A DNA stretch of 64,000 nucleotides from Bacteroidota bacterium (GTDB lineage Bacteria; Bacteroidota; Bacteroidia; Chitinophagales; Chitinophagaceae), in assembly GCA_023416995.1 (NCBI GenBank), contig JAEZGI010000025.1, positions 62,001 through 126,000 on the forward strand, read 5' to 3'. Shown here piece after piece: positions 42,610 to 52,522 of this stretch; position 1 is the stretch's first letter; every line of letters starts with the position of its first letter. The notes below the pieces were generated by a model that had not been told where the DNA came from, searched no databases, and saw only the letters and a program-made list of their open reading frames with translations. Both the position numbers and the translations under genes were made by a program.

Positions 42610-45576
42610 TCAGTAATACTCCTTTATATAGCCGTACGCCTTCTCAAACAATTCCTCTTCCTTATGAAGCTGATACTTCAATAAAGTTTTGCGTAGTGAT
42701 TTTTGTACTTCACGCTCCCCGGCCACTGTAGTTTGCCAGCCATCAAAGCGAACTAGCCGTACAATGGAATCAATATCGTTTACGATTCTTTCCACAACTG
42801 CGGGTGTTTTATCTGTTTTTAATTCCAGGAACAATTCTGTAAGCGCGGCGGTAGCAGATTTGCGTTCCTGTGGAGTAAACACATCTCTCTCTGCTGCCAA
42901 TGTTTCCCGAGCAATTTCACAAAGTTGTTTGATAAACTCCACGCTGCTAATCAAACCCTGCTCAGCTCTTAAGCGCACTTCTTCAAGTCGCTGGCTCAAC
43001 TTTTTAAATACCGGATATTCTCCTCCCTGTCTTAACCGTAACGATAATATTTGTATTACCGTCTTCGTCTTTTTGGGGTCTTGGTTTTGTATCAGTTCAT
43101 CAATTACTTCGGCATTCAGCTCCATCTTCTCCATATCTTCATTGATGCCGTCGACATGTATATTCTCATGTATCAATCTGGTAGTTTGTTCGCCGAGGGC
43201 CATCCACAACAATCGGCCATGATCATCCGTAACTGGTTTTACAGAAGTGTATACCTGGGTTAACCAGATGTAATCTGTATTGAATTGATTTAATGTCGGG
43301 TCCGGACTTACCGATTCCCATAATTTGGACAGGGGCACATAATCCGCCGCAAAAGCATCTTTCCGCTCGGTGCTTTTTATGCATTCCTGTGCAGCCTGTA
43401 AGCCTTCAAAGCCTTCTATGCTGCGGTCGCAATTTGTAAAATGGGCCAAGGCCTTTGCCATATATGCAGGCAGCAATTCTTTCAGTTCCTCGAAATTGGT
43501 AATCACTTTTTTGATGATTTCTTCATCAAACTCCAACGCTTTAGCCGTATCATCAAATACTCCGAAATAATCTACAATGCGGCCAAAAGATTTATTGGGA
43601 AACAACCGGTTGGTGCGGCAAATGGCCTGCAGCAGCGTATGATCTTTCAGCGATTTATCCAGGTACATGGTTTGCAGAATGGGTGCATCGAAACCGGTTA
43701 ACAGTTTGGCAGTAACAAGAAGAAATTGCAAAGCTGTATTGCTGTCATTAAATTCTTCTACGATCTTATCCTGCTTTTCTTTATCCATGCCCCATTGTTG
43801 CTTAAACTCAAAATTATCATTGGATGAAGTTGAGATTACCACAGCACTAGCAGATGGCGGCAAATGTCTATCCAGTTCTTCTTTGTATTGAATACAGGCA
43901 AAACGGTCGGGTGCCACAATCATAGCTTTGAAACCCTGAGGCTCCACGTGGTCCCGAAAATGTTTCACGATGTCTTTTACAATGGTAGCTATCCTTTCAG
44001 GTGATTTTAAAAACAACGCCATTCTTGCTGCTTTCTGGCTAAGGGTATTCTTGTCTTCTTCTGTGAGGTCGGTTGTTAACTCGTTGAATGCAGTATCAAT
44101 GCTGTCTTTATCAATATGCACGTTAGGTAGCCGGGGTTCAAAATGCAGGGGCAGAGTTTGTTTGTCGCGGATGCTGTCCTGGAAAGTGTAACGGCTCATA
44201 TAGCCGCCGCTGTCTTCTTCCGCACCAAAGGCCCAGAAAGTATTTTTGTCGGCCCGGTTCACTGGTGTACCGGTTAAGCCAAACAAAAATGCATTGGGGA
44301 GAGCTGAGCGCATTTTTCTGCCCAGGTTGCCCTCCTGCGTACGATGAGCTTCATCTACCATCATAATAATATTGCTCCGGGTATTCATATTGGCATAAGC
44401 ATCTTTAAACTTATGCACCATGGTAATGATGATCTTACGGGTATCTCTTTCCAGCAGATCATGCAACTCATTAATGCTGTCTGCATTTACCAGGTTAGGG
44501 ATGTCTGATGCAGTAAAAGTGCCGGAGATCTGCGAATCCAGGTCTATACGGTCCACTACGATGATGACGGTTGGACTTTTTAGTTCCTGCAGCTTACGGA
44601 GCTTTTGCGCAGCGAACACCATGAGCAGTGATTTACCCGAGCCCTGGAAATGCCAGATCAGTCCTTTTTTAATGCGGCCTTCTAATACTCTTTCTACAAT
44701 GGCATTGGCACCCAGGTATTGCTGGTAACGGCTGATGATCTTGATCTTGCGCTTTTTCTTATCGGTAGCGTAAATAGAAAAGTATTGCAACATATCCAGC
44801 ACTACCAGTGGGTGCAGCAGGGCGTTAAGCGCTTCGCCCACGCTGCTGAGGCCCATCAAATGCGCCAGATCTTTTTCTGCATCGAGGCGCCATGGTCCCC
44901 AAAACTCCAGGGGCGTACGCACGGCGCCATAACGCAATTCCCTGCCTTCAGTGGCAAAAGAAAAGATATTGGGTACGAATAGATTGGGCACAGCATTCTC
45001 ATAAATCGCATGAATATCATGTGCTCCATCCAGCCAGGAAACAGCGGGCCGGACCGGCGTTTTAACCTCTCCTATAATTATCGGGATACCGTTAACAAGC
45101 ATCACAATATCTGGTATCTTGGTTTCGCGGGTGCGTATCTTAAACTGGTTGGTTACTATGTAACTGTTATTAACCGGTGTATCAAAATCTATGAGGTGGA
45201 TGCCCACATGCTGACCATCTTTGCCAAAGGGCATCGTCATTTCTCCTTTAAGCCAGCGGGCAAAATCTTCATTGGCACGCACTAGTCCAACCTGGTTTAC
45301 ACTGATGATGATGGTACGCAATTTATGAATTACTTCATCAGCCCTCTCGGGCAAAATGGCAATCTCAGGGTTTAGCGTTATAAGCGCTTTCTTTAGTGTA
45401 GTTTCTACCAATACTTCAGTAATCTCTCGTTTCAGCTTATCGGCTGGCGTATATTGCCAGGAGAGGGTATGGTAATCATATTCCTTTTCTTGCCATGCTC
45501 CACCTGTATTAAGGTTAACACCGGTAAGCTGCTGAATAATATAATGCTCTACACTATTGAGTTCATTAAAAGACAT
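42610..45576 (-). CDS. hsdR: Type I restriction enzyme, R subunit
   Basis: 988 residues. The N-terminal PD-(D/E)XK nuclease is visible as IPDIVMLVNGIPIIIGEVKT (about 152-171: Asp, then E-V-K). The translocase motor has Walker A in WHFQGSGKSLLMVFAAQKL (about 305-323), motif II DEAH in IIMMVDEAHRTQ (about 405-416), and LFGLTGTPV, then helicase C motifs LLTGFDAPILQTMYLDKSL and LLQAICRTNR. It cleaves unmethylated DNA after translocation when bound to HsdM/HsdS. It starts 3 bp after the hsdS stop and is the last gene of the operon. Confidence 0.96.
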   Translation of the reverse strand: MSFNELNSVEHYIIQQLTGVNLNTGGAWQEKEYDYHTLSWQYTPADKLKREITEVLVETTLKKALITLNPEIAILPERADEVIHKLRTIIISVNQVGLVRANEDFARWLKGEMTMPFGKDGQHVGIHLIDFDTPVNNSYIVTNQFKIRTRETKIPDIVMLVNGIPIIIGEVKTPVRPAVSWLDGAHDIHAIYENAVPNLFVPNIFSFATEGRELRYGAVRTPLEFWGPWRLDAEKDLAHLMGLSSVGEALNALLHPLVVLDMLQYFSIYATDKKKRKIKIISRYQQYLGANAIVERVLEGRIKKGLIWHFQGSGKSLLMVFAAQKLRKLQELKSPTVIIVVDRIDLDSQISGTFTASDIPNLVNADSINELHDLLERDTRKIIITMVHKFKDAYANMNTRSNIIMMVDEAHRTQEGNLGRKMRSALPNAFLFGLTGTPVNRADKNTFWAFGAEEDSGGYMSRYTFQDSIRDKQTLPLHFEPRLPNVHIDKDSIDTAFNELTTDLTEEDKNTLSQKAARMALFLKSPERIATIVKDIVKHFRDHVEPQGFKAMIVAPDRFACIQYKEELDRHLPPSASAVVISTSSNDNFEFKQQWGMDKEKQDKIVEEFNDSNTALQFLLVTAKLLTGFDAPILQTMYLDKSLKDHTLLQAICRTNRLFPNKSFGRIVDYFGVFDDTAKALEFDEEIIKKVITNFEELKELLPAYMAKALAHFTNCDRSIEGFEGLQAAQECIKSTERKDAFAADYVPLSKLWESVSPDPTLNQFNTDYIWLTQVYTSVKPVTDDHGRLLWMALGEQTTRLIHENIHVDGINEDMEKMELNAEVIDELIQNQDPKKTKTVIQILSLRLRQGGEYPVFKKLSQRLEEVRLRAEQGLISSVEFIKQLCEIARETLAAERDVFTPQERKSATAALTELFLELKTDKTPAVVERIVNDIDSIVRLVRFDGWQTTVAGEREVQKSLRKTLLKYQLHKEEELFEKAYGYIKEYY

Positions 45577-45579
45577 TGC

Positions 45580-46734
45580 TTAGCTGAAGATTTGGTTGAT
45601 TAATTGTTTCTGAATGCTTTTTATACTCGTTATTTGAGAATTTAAATTAAAATAGTTGCGATCTAATAAATTAAATTTATTGACAATTCTTTGCTGAGTT
45701 TGAATGCCAATATTCGGAATTAATAACTCCTTTAAAATTCCCAAGTTTAACCCTGTTCTAGAATTCGTATCCCCAGTCATTTCTCTAAAATCAGAGTATT
45801 TACTATCTAAAAAGTGATACAAAAATTCTGGTAGAATAATTTTTTCATTTGGTAAGAATGCCGCAACAGATTGGTTTGTACATAATTCGACTTTGGTAAT
45901 TGCGACCGTCCCCTTTGTCTTTCCCTGACCAGCTAATGCTATAACAACCGAGTTAACTGGAATCAACTTTGTACTTGAATTTTTTAATCCGTCATCTGTT
46001 ATCCTTCCGTCTACATCATATATTATCTTTCGGTGAACATCACCAGAAGACATCCATTTAATTTTTCCATTTTTCCAATATTTTGCGATTGTAGTGCTTG
46101 GAGTTCCCCCTGTTGTTAATTTCAGAATGTCTTTTGCTTTTACAAAAGCACCATTGGACCCACTAAACTCGGTTTTTCTTAATCTTTCCTTTACTATTAT
46201 AGTCTTCGACTTTATACAATAAAGGCGCTCGACGACTTCATCCGCGGCCCACAACAACTCGGCTAATTTGGCTTGCTGATCTATGGGAGGAAGGAGGAAT
46301 TCATATTGACCAATATCCTTGTAATTAATATAAGGATTTACAGACCCTTTAGAATGTTTCACTGAATGATTAGTGAATCTGTCTGAGAGCATTAAGAATG
46401 GTATTAAGCCAGGAATAATTCTATCTCCCTTTTCTTGTAGAACAAATGTTGTATTAGAAGTAATGCCATTAAAACTAGCAATAGCTACTTTCTTAAGATA
46501 AGTTCTCCTTGAACCGTAAAGAATATCTCCTTTTTCAAACTTGCGGTGAAAAGCCGGCCCTAAGTAATCGTCTCCGATTATTCCAAAGTTTCTTAAGTGT
46601 ATATCTTCTGTTGCCATGTGATCACCAGCTATATACTTATCCAACCCGGAATTGCGGGCATCAACAGTAATCTTTTTATTGATAACGACATCATCCAGAC
46701 TCACCTGCTCCCATCTGCTTTTATCTAAATCCAT
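45580..46734 (-). CDS. hsdS: Type I restriction-modification specificity subunit
   Basis: 384 residues in the usual two-half layout. The first target-recognition domain (about 1-160) ends at YINYKDIGQYEFLLPPIDQQ and a helix (LAELLWAADEVVERLY). The second (about 195-345) contains ILKLTTGGTPSTTIAKYWKN and KWMSSGDV and ends at ELLIPNIGIQTQQ and another helix. Both have the PPIxxQ or IPxxxxQ closing motif. It reads a bipartite DNA target. Its ATG shares one base with the stop of the preceding hsdM. The length is ordinary, so the target is probably asymmetric. Confidence 0.95.
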   Translation of the reverse strand: MDLDKSRWEQVSLDDVVINKKITVDARNSGLDKYIAGDHMATEDIHLRNFGIIGDDYLGPAFHRKFEKGDILYGSRRTYLKKVAIASFNGITSNTTFVLQEKGDRIIPGLIPFLMLSDRFTNHSVKHSKGSVNPYINYKDIGQYEFLLPPIDQQAKLAELLWAADEVVERLYCIKSKTIIVKERLRKTEFSGSNGAFVKAKDILKLTTGGTPSTTIAKYWKNGKIKWMSSGDVHRKIIYDVDGRITDDGLKNSSTKLIPVNSVVIALAGQGKTKGTVAITKVELCTNQSVAAFLPNEKIILPEFLYHFLDSKYSDFREMTGDTNSRTGLNLGILKELLIPNIGIQTQQRIVNKFNLLDRNYFNLNSQITSIKSIQKQLINQIFS

Positions 46735-48194
46735 TAACGCAATTCTTTAATTAGTTCTTGAATGGAATTTATTAATTCTGATGACTTAATCACCCAGTCT
46801 TTAATATTTTCTTTTAAGTTTCTGCCTCCATTATCTTCCTTCAACTTACCAACATAGAAACTCACACTCATATTACCCTTATTTTCCATTATTTCGTCTA
46901 TCGTAGCCACTTTCGCGAAGTGTGGTATATCTGCAAACTTATGATACGCATCTAGTACTCTCTGTATGTGATGTTCTTCTAAATATGACATCCCTTTTGC
47001 ATGCCTGATTTCATTTTTAGCTTCAATGAATAAGACCTTCCCTTTTCGTCCCTTTAGCTTATTCGTTCTACAAATAAGAATCATCGCCTCCATTGGAGAA
47101 TTGTAAAATAAATTCCCTCCCAGACCAATTACCGCTTCAACGGTGTCTGATTTTAGCATATTGATTCTTAAATCCTGTTCGCTTTCTCTAAATAAAATAC
47201 CATGTGGCCACAGTATTGCGCAACGTCCATTTTTAGGATTCATGCTTTTATGAATATGCTGTTGAAAGGCATAATCGGCTGTTCCCTGAGGCGGTGTTCC
47301 CCAGAGATTCCGTCCATAAGGGTCATTGGCCCAGGCTTTCTGGTCCCAGGCTTTAATACTGTATGGCGGGTTAGCCAGTATTATATTGAAAGTTTTCAAT
47401 TCATCATTCTCCAGCAGTCCGGGATGGCTGAGGGTATTGCCCCTTACAATCTGAAAATCTTCTATGCCGTGCAAAAACATATTCATGCGGGCAATGGAAG
47501 AGGTAATAAGGTTAATCTCTTGTCCGTATAGCTTAAGTGTGCGGTATTCCTTACCGGCCGTTTTCAATTGCAGGGCAGCATTCAGCAATAAACCACCACT
47601 GCCACAGGTAGGGTCGTACACGGTTTCGCCCGGTTGCGGGTTGGCAATCAGCGTCATTAACCTTACTACCGTACGGTTGGTGTAAAACTCTGCAGCGGTA
47701 TGGCCGCTATCGTCAGCAAATTGCTTAATCAAATATTCATAAGCGTTACCCAGCTCATCCTGTGGAACCTCTGCCAGGTTTAGTTGATGCTTACTAAAAT
47801 GCTCTACCAGGTTTACCAGGGTTTCATCGGTCAGCCTGTCCTTGTTGGTCCAGGAGGCATCTCCAAATACGCCAAAAAGCTGGTCGGGATTCGCTTTTTC
47901 AATGGCCTGCATGGCTCCTTGTAATGCCCGGCCCACATTTTGTGTTTTCTGCCGCACATCATTCCAGTGTGCACCGTCAGGTATCTGAAAGCGGTGGTTT
48001 TCAGCAAAGACAGCGTAGTCCAAATCTCCATCACTTTCTTTCATGGCAAGTGCATATTCTTCATCCCACACGTCGCTGATGCGCTTAAAGAACAGGAGTG
48101 GAAAGATAAACTGCTTATAGTCGCCGGCATCAATATGTCCGCGCAGGTAGGTAGCGGCACCCCAAAGGTATCTTTCAAGTTGTTGTTGGGTCAT
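46734..48194 (-). CDS. hsdM: Type I methyltransferase subunit, copy B (NPPY)
   Basis: 486 residues. The helical N-terminal domain (about 1-150) is followed by the methyltransferase fold, with SAM motif I DPTCGSGG and catalytic motif IV NPPY starting at Asn275 (FNIILANPPYSIKAW). It makes N6-methyladenine in the sequence read by HsdS. It is homologous over its whole length to the gene just upstream but clearly different, so this is a paralogue pair, not a simple duplication. The gap to the upstream copy is 13 bp. Confidence 0.95.
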   Translation of the reverse strand: MTQQQLERYLWGAATYLRGHIDAGDYKQFIFPLLFFKRISDVWDEEYALAMKESDGDLDYAVFAENHRFQIPDGAHWNDVRQKTQNVGRALQGAMQAIEKANPDQLFGVFGDASWTNKDRLTDETLVNLVEHFSKHQLNLAEVPQDELGNAYEYLIKQFADDSGHTAAEFYTNRTVVRLMTLIANPQPGETVYDPTCGSGGLLLNAALQLKTAGKEYRTLKLYGQEINLITSSIARMNMFLHGIEDFQIVRGNTLSHPGLLENDELKTFNIILANPPYSIKAWDQKAWANDPYGRNLWGTPPQGTADYAFQQHIHKSMNPKNGRCAILWPHGILFRESEQDLRINMLKSDTVEAVIGLGGNLFYNSPMEAMILICRTNKLKGRKGKVLFIEAKNEIRHAKGMSYLEEHHIQRVLDAYHKFADIPHFAKVATIDEIMENKGNMSVSFYVGKLKEDNGGRNLKENIKDWVIKSSELINSIQELIKELR

Positions 48195-48207
48195 AAAAAC
48201 GTTACGG

Positions 48208-49707
48208 CTATTTTAACAGGTTAAATTCTTTCAGCAGTCTTTTGAATTTGTCTTCCGCTTTCCAGGCTTCAATGGCAGCCGTTTCCAAATTATCTATTGC
48301 TTCTTTTAAGGTAGGCAGGTTATCGATCGTTTCTTTTTCAATGTATAAGGGGATGTTGAGGTTGAAGTTTTTTTCTGCTATTTCTTTATTATTAACCAAG
48401 CGTGCACTATTGGCAATGTCTTTTCCGTTAGCATACCAACTGTAAATGGTATCCACATGTTGTTTTTCCAGGTAGTTCTGTGCGCGTCCTACCCGCACCT
48501 GATCAGAGCCGTCAATGATCATTACTGTACCCTTATTTGCGTTAGATTTATGTGAACGAAATACTAATATACAGGCCGCCAGACCGGTACCATAAAAGAT
48601 ATTGGCGCCTAAGCCAATCACAGCTTCCAGTAAATCATTTTCAATAAGGTATTGGCGGATTTTGCCTTCGGCGCCTTTTCTGAATAAAGCGCCATGTGGT
48701 AATACAACGGCCATTCTTCCGGTATCGGTTTTCATAGACCTTATCATGTGTTGCACCCAGGCCATATCTGCATTGCCGTTGGGTGGAACACCGGCCATGT
48801 TTCTGCCAAAGGGATCGGTAGACCATAATTCCACGCCCCATTCCTTTAAGGAGAAAGGCGGATTGGCAATAACGCAATCAAACTGGCGTAAATGATCATT
48901 TTCAAGAAAGGCCGGCTGTCTTAATGTATCGCCCCTGACTATCTGAAAGTCTTCTATGCCGTGGAGGAACATATTTATTCTTGCAATGGTAGAAGTGGTC
49001 AGGTTTTTTTCCTGACCAAACATTTTAAGTGTTCTAAAATCTTGGTTTTTTTCCTTCAGGTGGTCAATACATTCTAGTAACATACCCCCGGTGCCGCAAG
49101 CCGGGTCATAAACAGATTCTCCCTCTTTCGCGTCAACAATCAATCCTATTAAATGAACAACGGAACGTGGCGTATAAAACTCCCCAGCTTTTTTATTGGT
49201 AATGTCCGCAAACTGCTTGATTAAATATTCGTACGCTTGTCCAAGTATATCGGCATCAACATGTGAATTGGATAGATTGTATTGAGAAAAGTGCTCAATC
49301 AGGTTCATAAGGAGTGAATCGGTTAGCTTTTCTTTGTTGGTCCATGCAGCATCACCAAAAATGCCATATAGCAAATCGGGGTTTGCTTTTTCAATTTCGC
49401 GGAAGGAATGCTGGAGGGCTTTGCCCACATTTACTGTTTTTTGTCGTACATCATTCCAATGGCACTGGTTAGGGATTATAAAACGGTGTAGTTCTGCCAG
49501 AGATGCATAATCTGGATCATTACCGGATTCTTCAAGGGCTGCCTGAAATTCCTCATCGTATACATCAGAGATCCGCTTAAAGAATAAGATCGGAAATATA
49601 TAAATCTTATAATCAGCTGCATCAACTGGTCCTTTTAAAATCCAAGCGGCTTTACCGAGGTATTGCTCTAGTTGAGCGATTGTTAGCTTGGGCTTGCTTT
49701 CTTTCAA
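48208..49707 (-). CDS. hsdM: Type I methyltransferase subunit, copy A (NPPF)
   Basis: 499 residues and the first gene of the operon. It has SAM motif I DPACGTGG and motif IV NPPF starting at Asn282 (FDCVIANPPFSLKEWG), both intact. The N-terminal LFFKRISDVYDEEF and WNDVRQKTVNVGKALQ are shared with copy B. Having both copies with full catalytic motifs and only one hsdS is not the standard R2M2S1 layout. It may reflect two M subunits that each pair with one half of HsdS, which is an inference. Confidence 0.94.
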   Translation of the reverse strand: MKESKPKLTIAQLEQYLGKAAWILKGPVDAADYKIYIFPILFFKRISDVYDEEFQAALEESGNDPDYASLAELHRFIIPNQCHWNDVRQKTVNVGKALQHSFREIEKANPDLLYGIFGDAAWTNKEKLTDSLLMNLIEHFSQYNLSNSHVDADILGQAYEYLIKQFADITNKKAGEFYTPRSVVHLIGLIVDAKEGESVYDPACGTGGMLLECIDHLKEKNQDFRTLKMFGQEKNLTTSTIARINMFLHGIEDFQIVRGDTLRQPAFLENDHLRQFDCVIANPPFSLKEWGVELWSTDPFGRNMAGVPPNGNADMAWVQHMIRSMKTDTGRMAVVLPHGALFRKGAEGKIRQYLIENDLLEAVIGLGANIFYGTGLAACILVFRSHKSNANKGTVMIIDGSDQVRVGRAQNYLEKQHVDTIYSWYANGKDIANSARLVNNKEIAEKNFNLNIPLYIEKETIDNLPTLKEAIDNLETAAIEAWKAEDKFKRLLKEFNLLK

Positions 49708-49977
49708 TGGGGGCTATTTTTCTAGATACGGGTTGAAATTAAGACTTTTGATGCTATTAGTCAATCACATGTGGATTCCAAAGCATGTTGGTTTAAGGTT
49801 CTCTCATTTTTTCGGGCCACCATTGTAGAAAAACCTCTACCCTGCCACTCATTGCAGACTGGGATCGATACTGAAAATTGACTTTGGCGGTACAGTAAGG
49901 ATGAAGGGCAGGCAGGCTTTTCCAAAAAAGATGACTTCCGTGCACAGAAAATATTTTTTCAGTCATGCCTGGCTAAA

Positions 49978-51396
49978 TCATAGATTTACAAAGCCGGTTT
50001 TATGCAGATCATCGCCGTCTCGGCTCCAACGAGATGAATAATCAATAAGGTGTCCACGATAACCACAATATCGAAATAATAGCTTCACTATTAGAATATG
50101 TAAACCAGCAACAAAATACTTCAATTTGTTATTGTCAAAATCGTGACCCGAAACTGGGCTTTTACCGTGTAAAAAATCATTCCGGCTGTTCAAGATTCTT
50201 TTTTCTTCTTTTGAAAGTGGTATTTGCAAAAAGTCGAACGAAGCAGACAATTTCGTCGAATTGGATGGTTCATTGATTTGCTTAATTCTAGCTTCAATAA
50301 TTTTATAAACTGTGTCGTCACCTTCGGGAGTAATAATCTCCGTCTTAAACCTGTTAATAATTTCTAGGCATGGGTCCTGAATACTACTTATCATATCTGG
50401 ATCCTTTATCAACTTGAACTTCTGACTATTCTCTTCATAAATCAATTGCGTTAGCGTTTCGAGGGCAATAGAATACATTCCTGCACAAAGTAAAAGCTGT
50501 GCATGATATCCAGCGATAACAAGTTTGCAACTCCGAGAAAAAGCTTCCTTTTCACTCAAAGTTTGGGCAAATTTCCCGAAAAACGTGGTAGAAACAGCCG
50601 ACGACTGAGGATCTGCTTCTAACCCCAGAGAACTCATATATGCCGAGTAGCTGCGCGGACTAACGAGCGGCATTGGAAACTCTTTCGTTCCCCCAGCAAA
50701 ACGATAATAAATAAATTCTTCAAACTTGTTATCCTGCATATGCGAGCGATGATAGTAATAATCACCCAAGATATGAGTCCCAGATAGCACTCCAAACGCC
50801 AGCAATATACTGTCGGCTGTTTGCCTAAAAAATTCATACGGAAGTTCTTTATCTGCATCGATCAAAAGAAACTTATCACCAGTAGCCGAGTCTCGATATT
50901 CATAAAGTTGAAAGGTGGCCCCGTCGAATGCTATTGTCACCACTCCGGCAGACTTATGAAAGTCTTTTATTTTCAGAGATGTTGCTTCCAAGCAACCGAA
51001 ATCTGGCAAAAAGTCTATGGGTATAACCAACCGTAGTCCCCGGCAATCATACGCACCCTTATCTCCTCTATAAAACGACGACACCTGCGCAGTAATCCAC
51101 TGTGGGAATCCGTTCGATACTTGTAATACTGATAAAGCGGATTTTGGTATGGTGAGAGTTCCCTGTCCGTCAACTAATAGCAGCTCATTATTCAAGCCAA
51201 ACTTATGAATATCACCAGTCAGGTGATAGTTGTATTTTTGATTCAGAAAAAAAGTAGCTAGATATCCCGAGTCATTTTTTACCAATTTGCACAGGCAATT
51301 GGATATTGACCACGGCCCATCCGCGACAAAGAAGATTTGTTCGCTGACATGTCGTTGGACAGCTTGAGTCGAAAAAGCAATTTCCTTTACAATCAT
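49978..51396 (-). CDS. Large HEPN-domain protein of ApeA-like appearance
   Basis: 472 residues. The C-terminal helical part (about 280-440) ends with the HEPN catalytic pattern R-x4-H: Arg405 to His410 in LNSRNDFLHGKSP. HEPN domains cut RNA in many toxin and defence systems. The N-terminal 270 residues form a beta-rich domain (SALSVLQVSNGFPQWITAQV, FHKSAGVVTIAFDGATFQLY). This order matches ApeA-type anti-phage proteins, but the family call is from memory. It sits directly upstream of the restriction operon on the same strand (270-bp gap). Confidence 0.6.
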   Translation of the reverse strand: MIVKEIAFSTQAVQRHVSEQIFFVADGPWSISNCLCKLVKNDSGYLATFFLNQKYNYHLTGDIHKFGLNNELLLVDGQGTLTIPKSALSVLQVSNGFPQWITAQVSSFYRGDKGAYDCRGLRLVIPIDFLPDFGCLEATSLKIKDFHKSAGVVTIAFDGATFQLYEYRDSATGDKFLLIDADKELPYEFFRQTADSILLAFGVLSGTHILGDYYYHRSHMQDNKFEEFIYYRFAGGTKEFPMPLVSPRSYSAYMSSLGLEADPQSSAVSTTFFGKFAQTLSEKEAFSRSCKLVIAGYHAQLLLCAGMYSIALETLTQLIYEENSQKFKLIKDPDMISSIQDPCLEIINRFKTEIITPEGDDTVYKIIEARIKQINEPSNSTKLSASFDFLQIPLSKEEKRILNSRNDFLHGKSPVSGHDFDNNKLKYFVAGLHILIVKLLFRYCGYRGHLIDYSSRWSRDGDDLHKTGFVNL

Positions 51397-51602
51397 AAGA
51401 TTTTAGTTTATTAGTTAGCGCCGCCAAGCGGACAATTTGGTTGAAAAACGAGGAAATGGATCGAGTAACAGGAAGCACATAATCGTCTAAATAGCGACTA
51501 TGTTTATATCCGCCTTTAATTACAAGACACTTTTGTGCATTATTTATATCGAGCTATACATCTCGCATAAGTGTAATACAAACTTTCCACGGAAGTCTAC
51601 AA

Positions 51603-52394
51603 TTAATAAAGTGGAACGTTCTTCATGGCTGATGTCCTGATCGGAAACTCAAACCCATTTGTTACCATAATCTTTTCAACCTGGTTTTTTACGTCATCAC
51701 CTGATGTAGGATGCAAAATCACCTCGTTAATCAGGCGCTCAACATCAACAGGAATTAGCATGCCCTTATGATTCGGTTGGCTGGTCCAGAAATCATCATT
51801 ATTAATCGCCTCGTTAACGTGATGGTAGATTCTAAATTCGCTTTCATAAGCAAACTCTTTCCTCTTATGTAAAACTGGTGTCAATAGAGTTGCATGATTA
51901 ACTGGATAGTCGTCAGAATGATACCAAGTGTCTACTTCAAAATCAAGATACCTGACACGACTACTACCGACATTCACTTGGCAGGATTCTAAACTTCTGG
52001 TCAGATTTTCAACAGTCGTTGAGATTGCGACGCCCTCATTGTCTTTGACATATAATCTCCACATAGCATCGGACTCAGAATTGTTAATATGCCAGCAATT
52101 CACTACAATTTGTCGTTTGAACTTTTGCCGCATCAAAGCCAGCCCATTCCGATTACTCTTCAGCCTATTCCCAATTTCGTCTGAATCGTCATGGTATTGA
52201 TTTGCATATTGTTCCATGAAATCAAATTCCTTCTTCGGAATTGAACCCTCAAATGGGTCTGCAAATTTATCACATCTACAAAAGAATAGAGCCCGCTCAT
52301 ACATTAAGGACTCAAACTTTGGTGTATCAAGATACCTCCAAATTTTGGTCTGAGGCATGACAGGAATTTCTATAGGGTGTCTTACTATCCCCAT
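51603..52394 (-). CDS. DUF2971-family protein
   Basis: 263 residues, cytoplasmic. It shows the DUF2971 pattern: WRYLDTPKFESLMYERALFF, FADPFEGSIPKKE, a central VVNCWHINNSESDAMWRLYV and AISTTVENL, then EFAYESEFRIYHH. DUF2971 proteins are frequent in defence islands and have unknown biochemistry. It is divergent from the zinc-ribbon gene to the right. Confidence 0.85.
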   Translation of the reverse strand: MGIVRHPIEIPVMPQTKIWRYLDTPKFESLMYERALFFCRCDKFADPFEGSIPKKEFDFMEQYANQYHDDSDEIGNRLKSNRNGLALMRQKFKRQIVVNCWHINNSESDAMWRLYVKDNEGVAISTTVENLTRSLESCQVNVGSSRVRYLDFEVDTWYHSDDYPVNHATLLTPVLHKRKEFAYESEFRIYHHVNEAINNDDFWTSQPNHKGMLIPVDVERLINEVILHPTSGDDVKNQVEKIMVTNGFEFPIRTSAMKNVPLY

Positions 52395-52522
52395 TATATT
52401 TTATTGCATATTACTGGATTTAAGTGGTTTTCTCAGCTCGTTATTTAAAACTGGATATTCACGAGAAGGGTGGCACAACTTACAATATTATTTTTTATGT
52501 TTGTTGGACCCCAACAAACAAC

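Noticed and set aside
42689..45285. Plus-strand frames opposite hsdR
   Set aside because: All are antisense to a gene with complete nuclease and helicase motifs.
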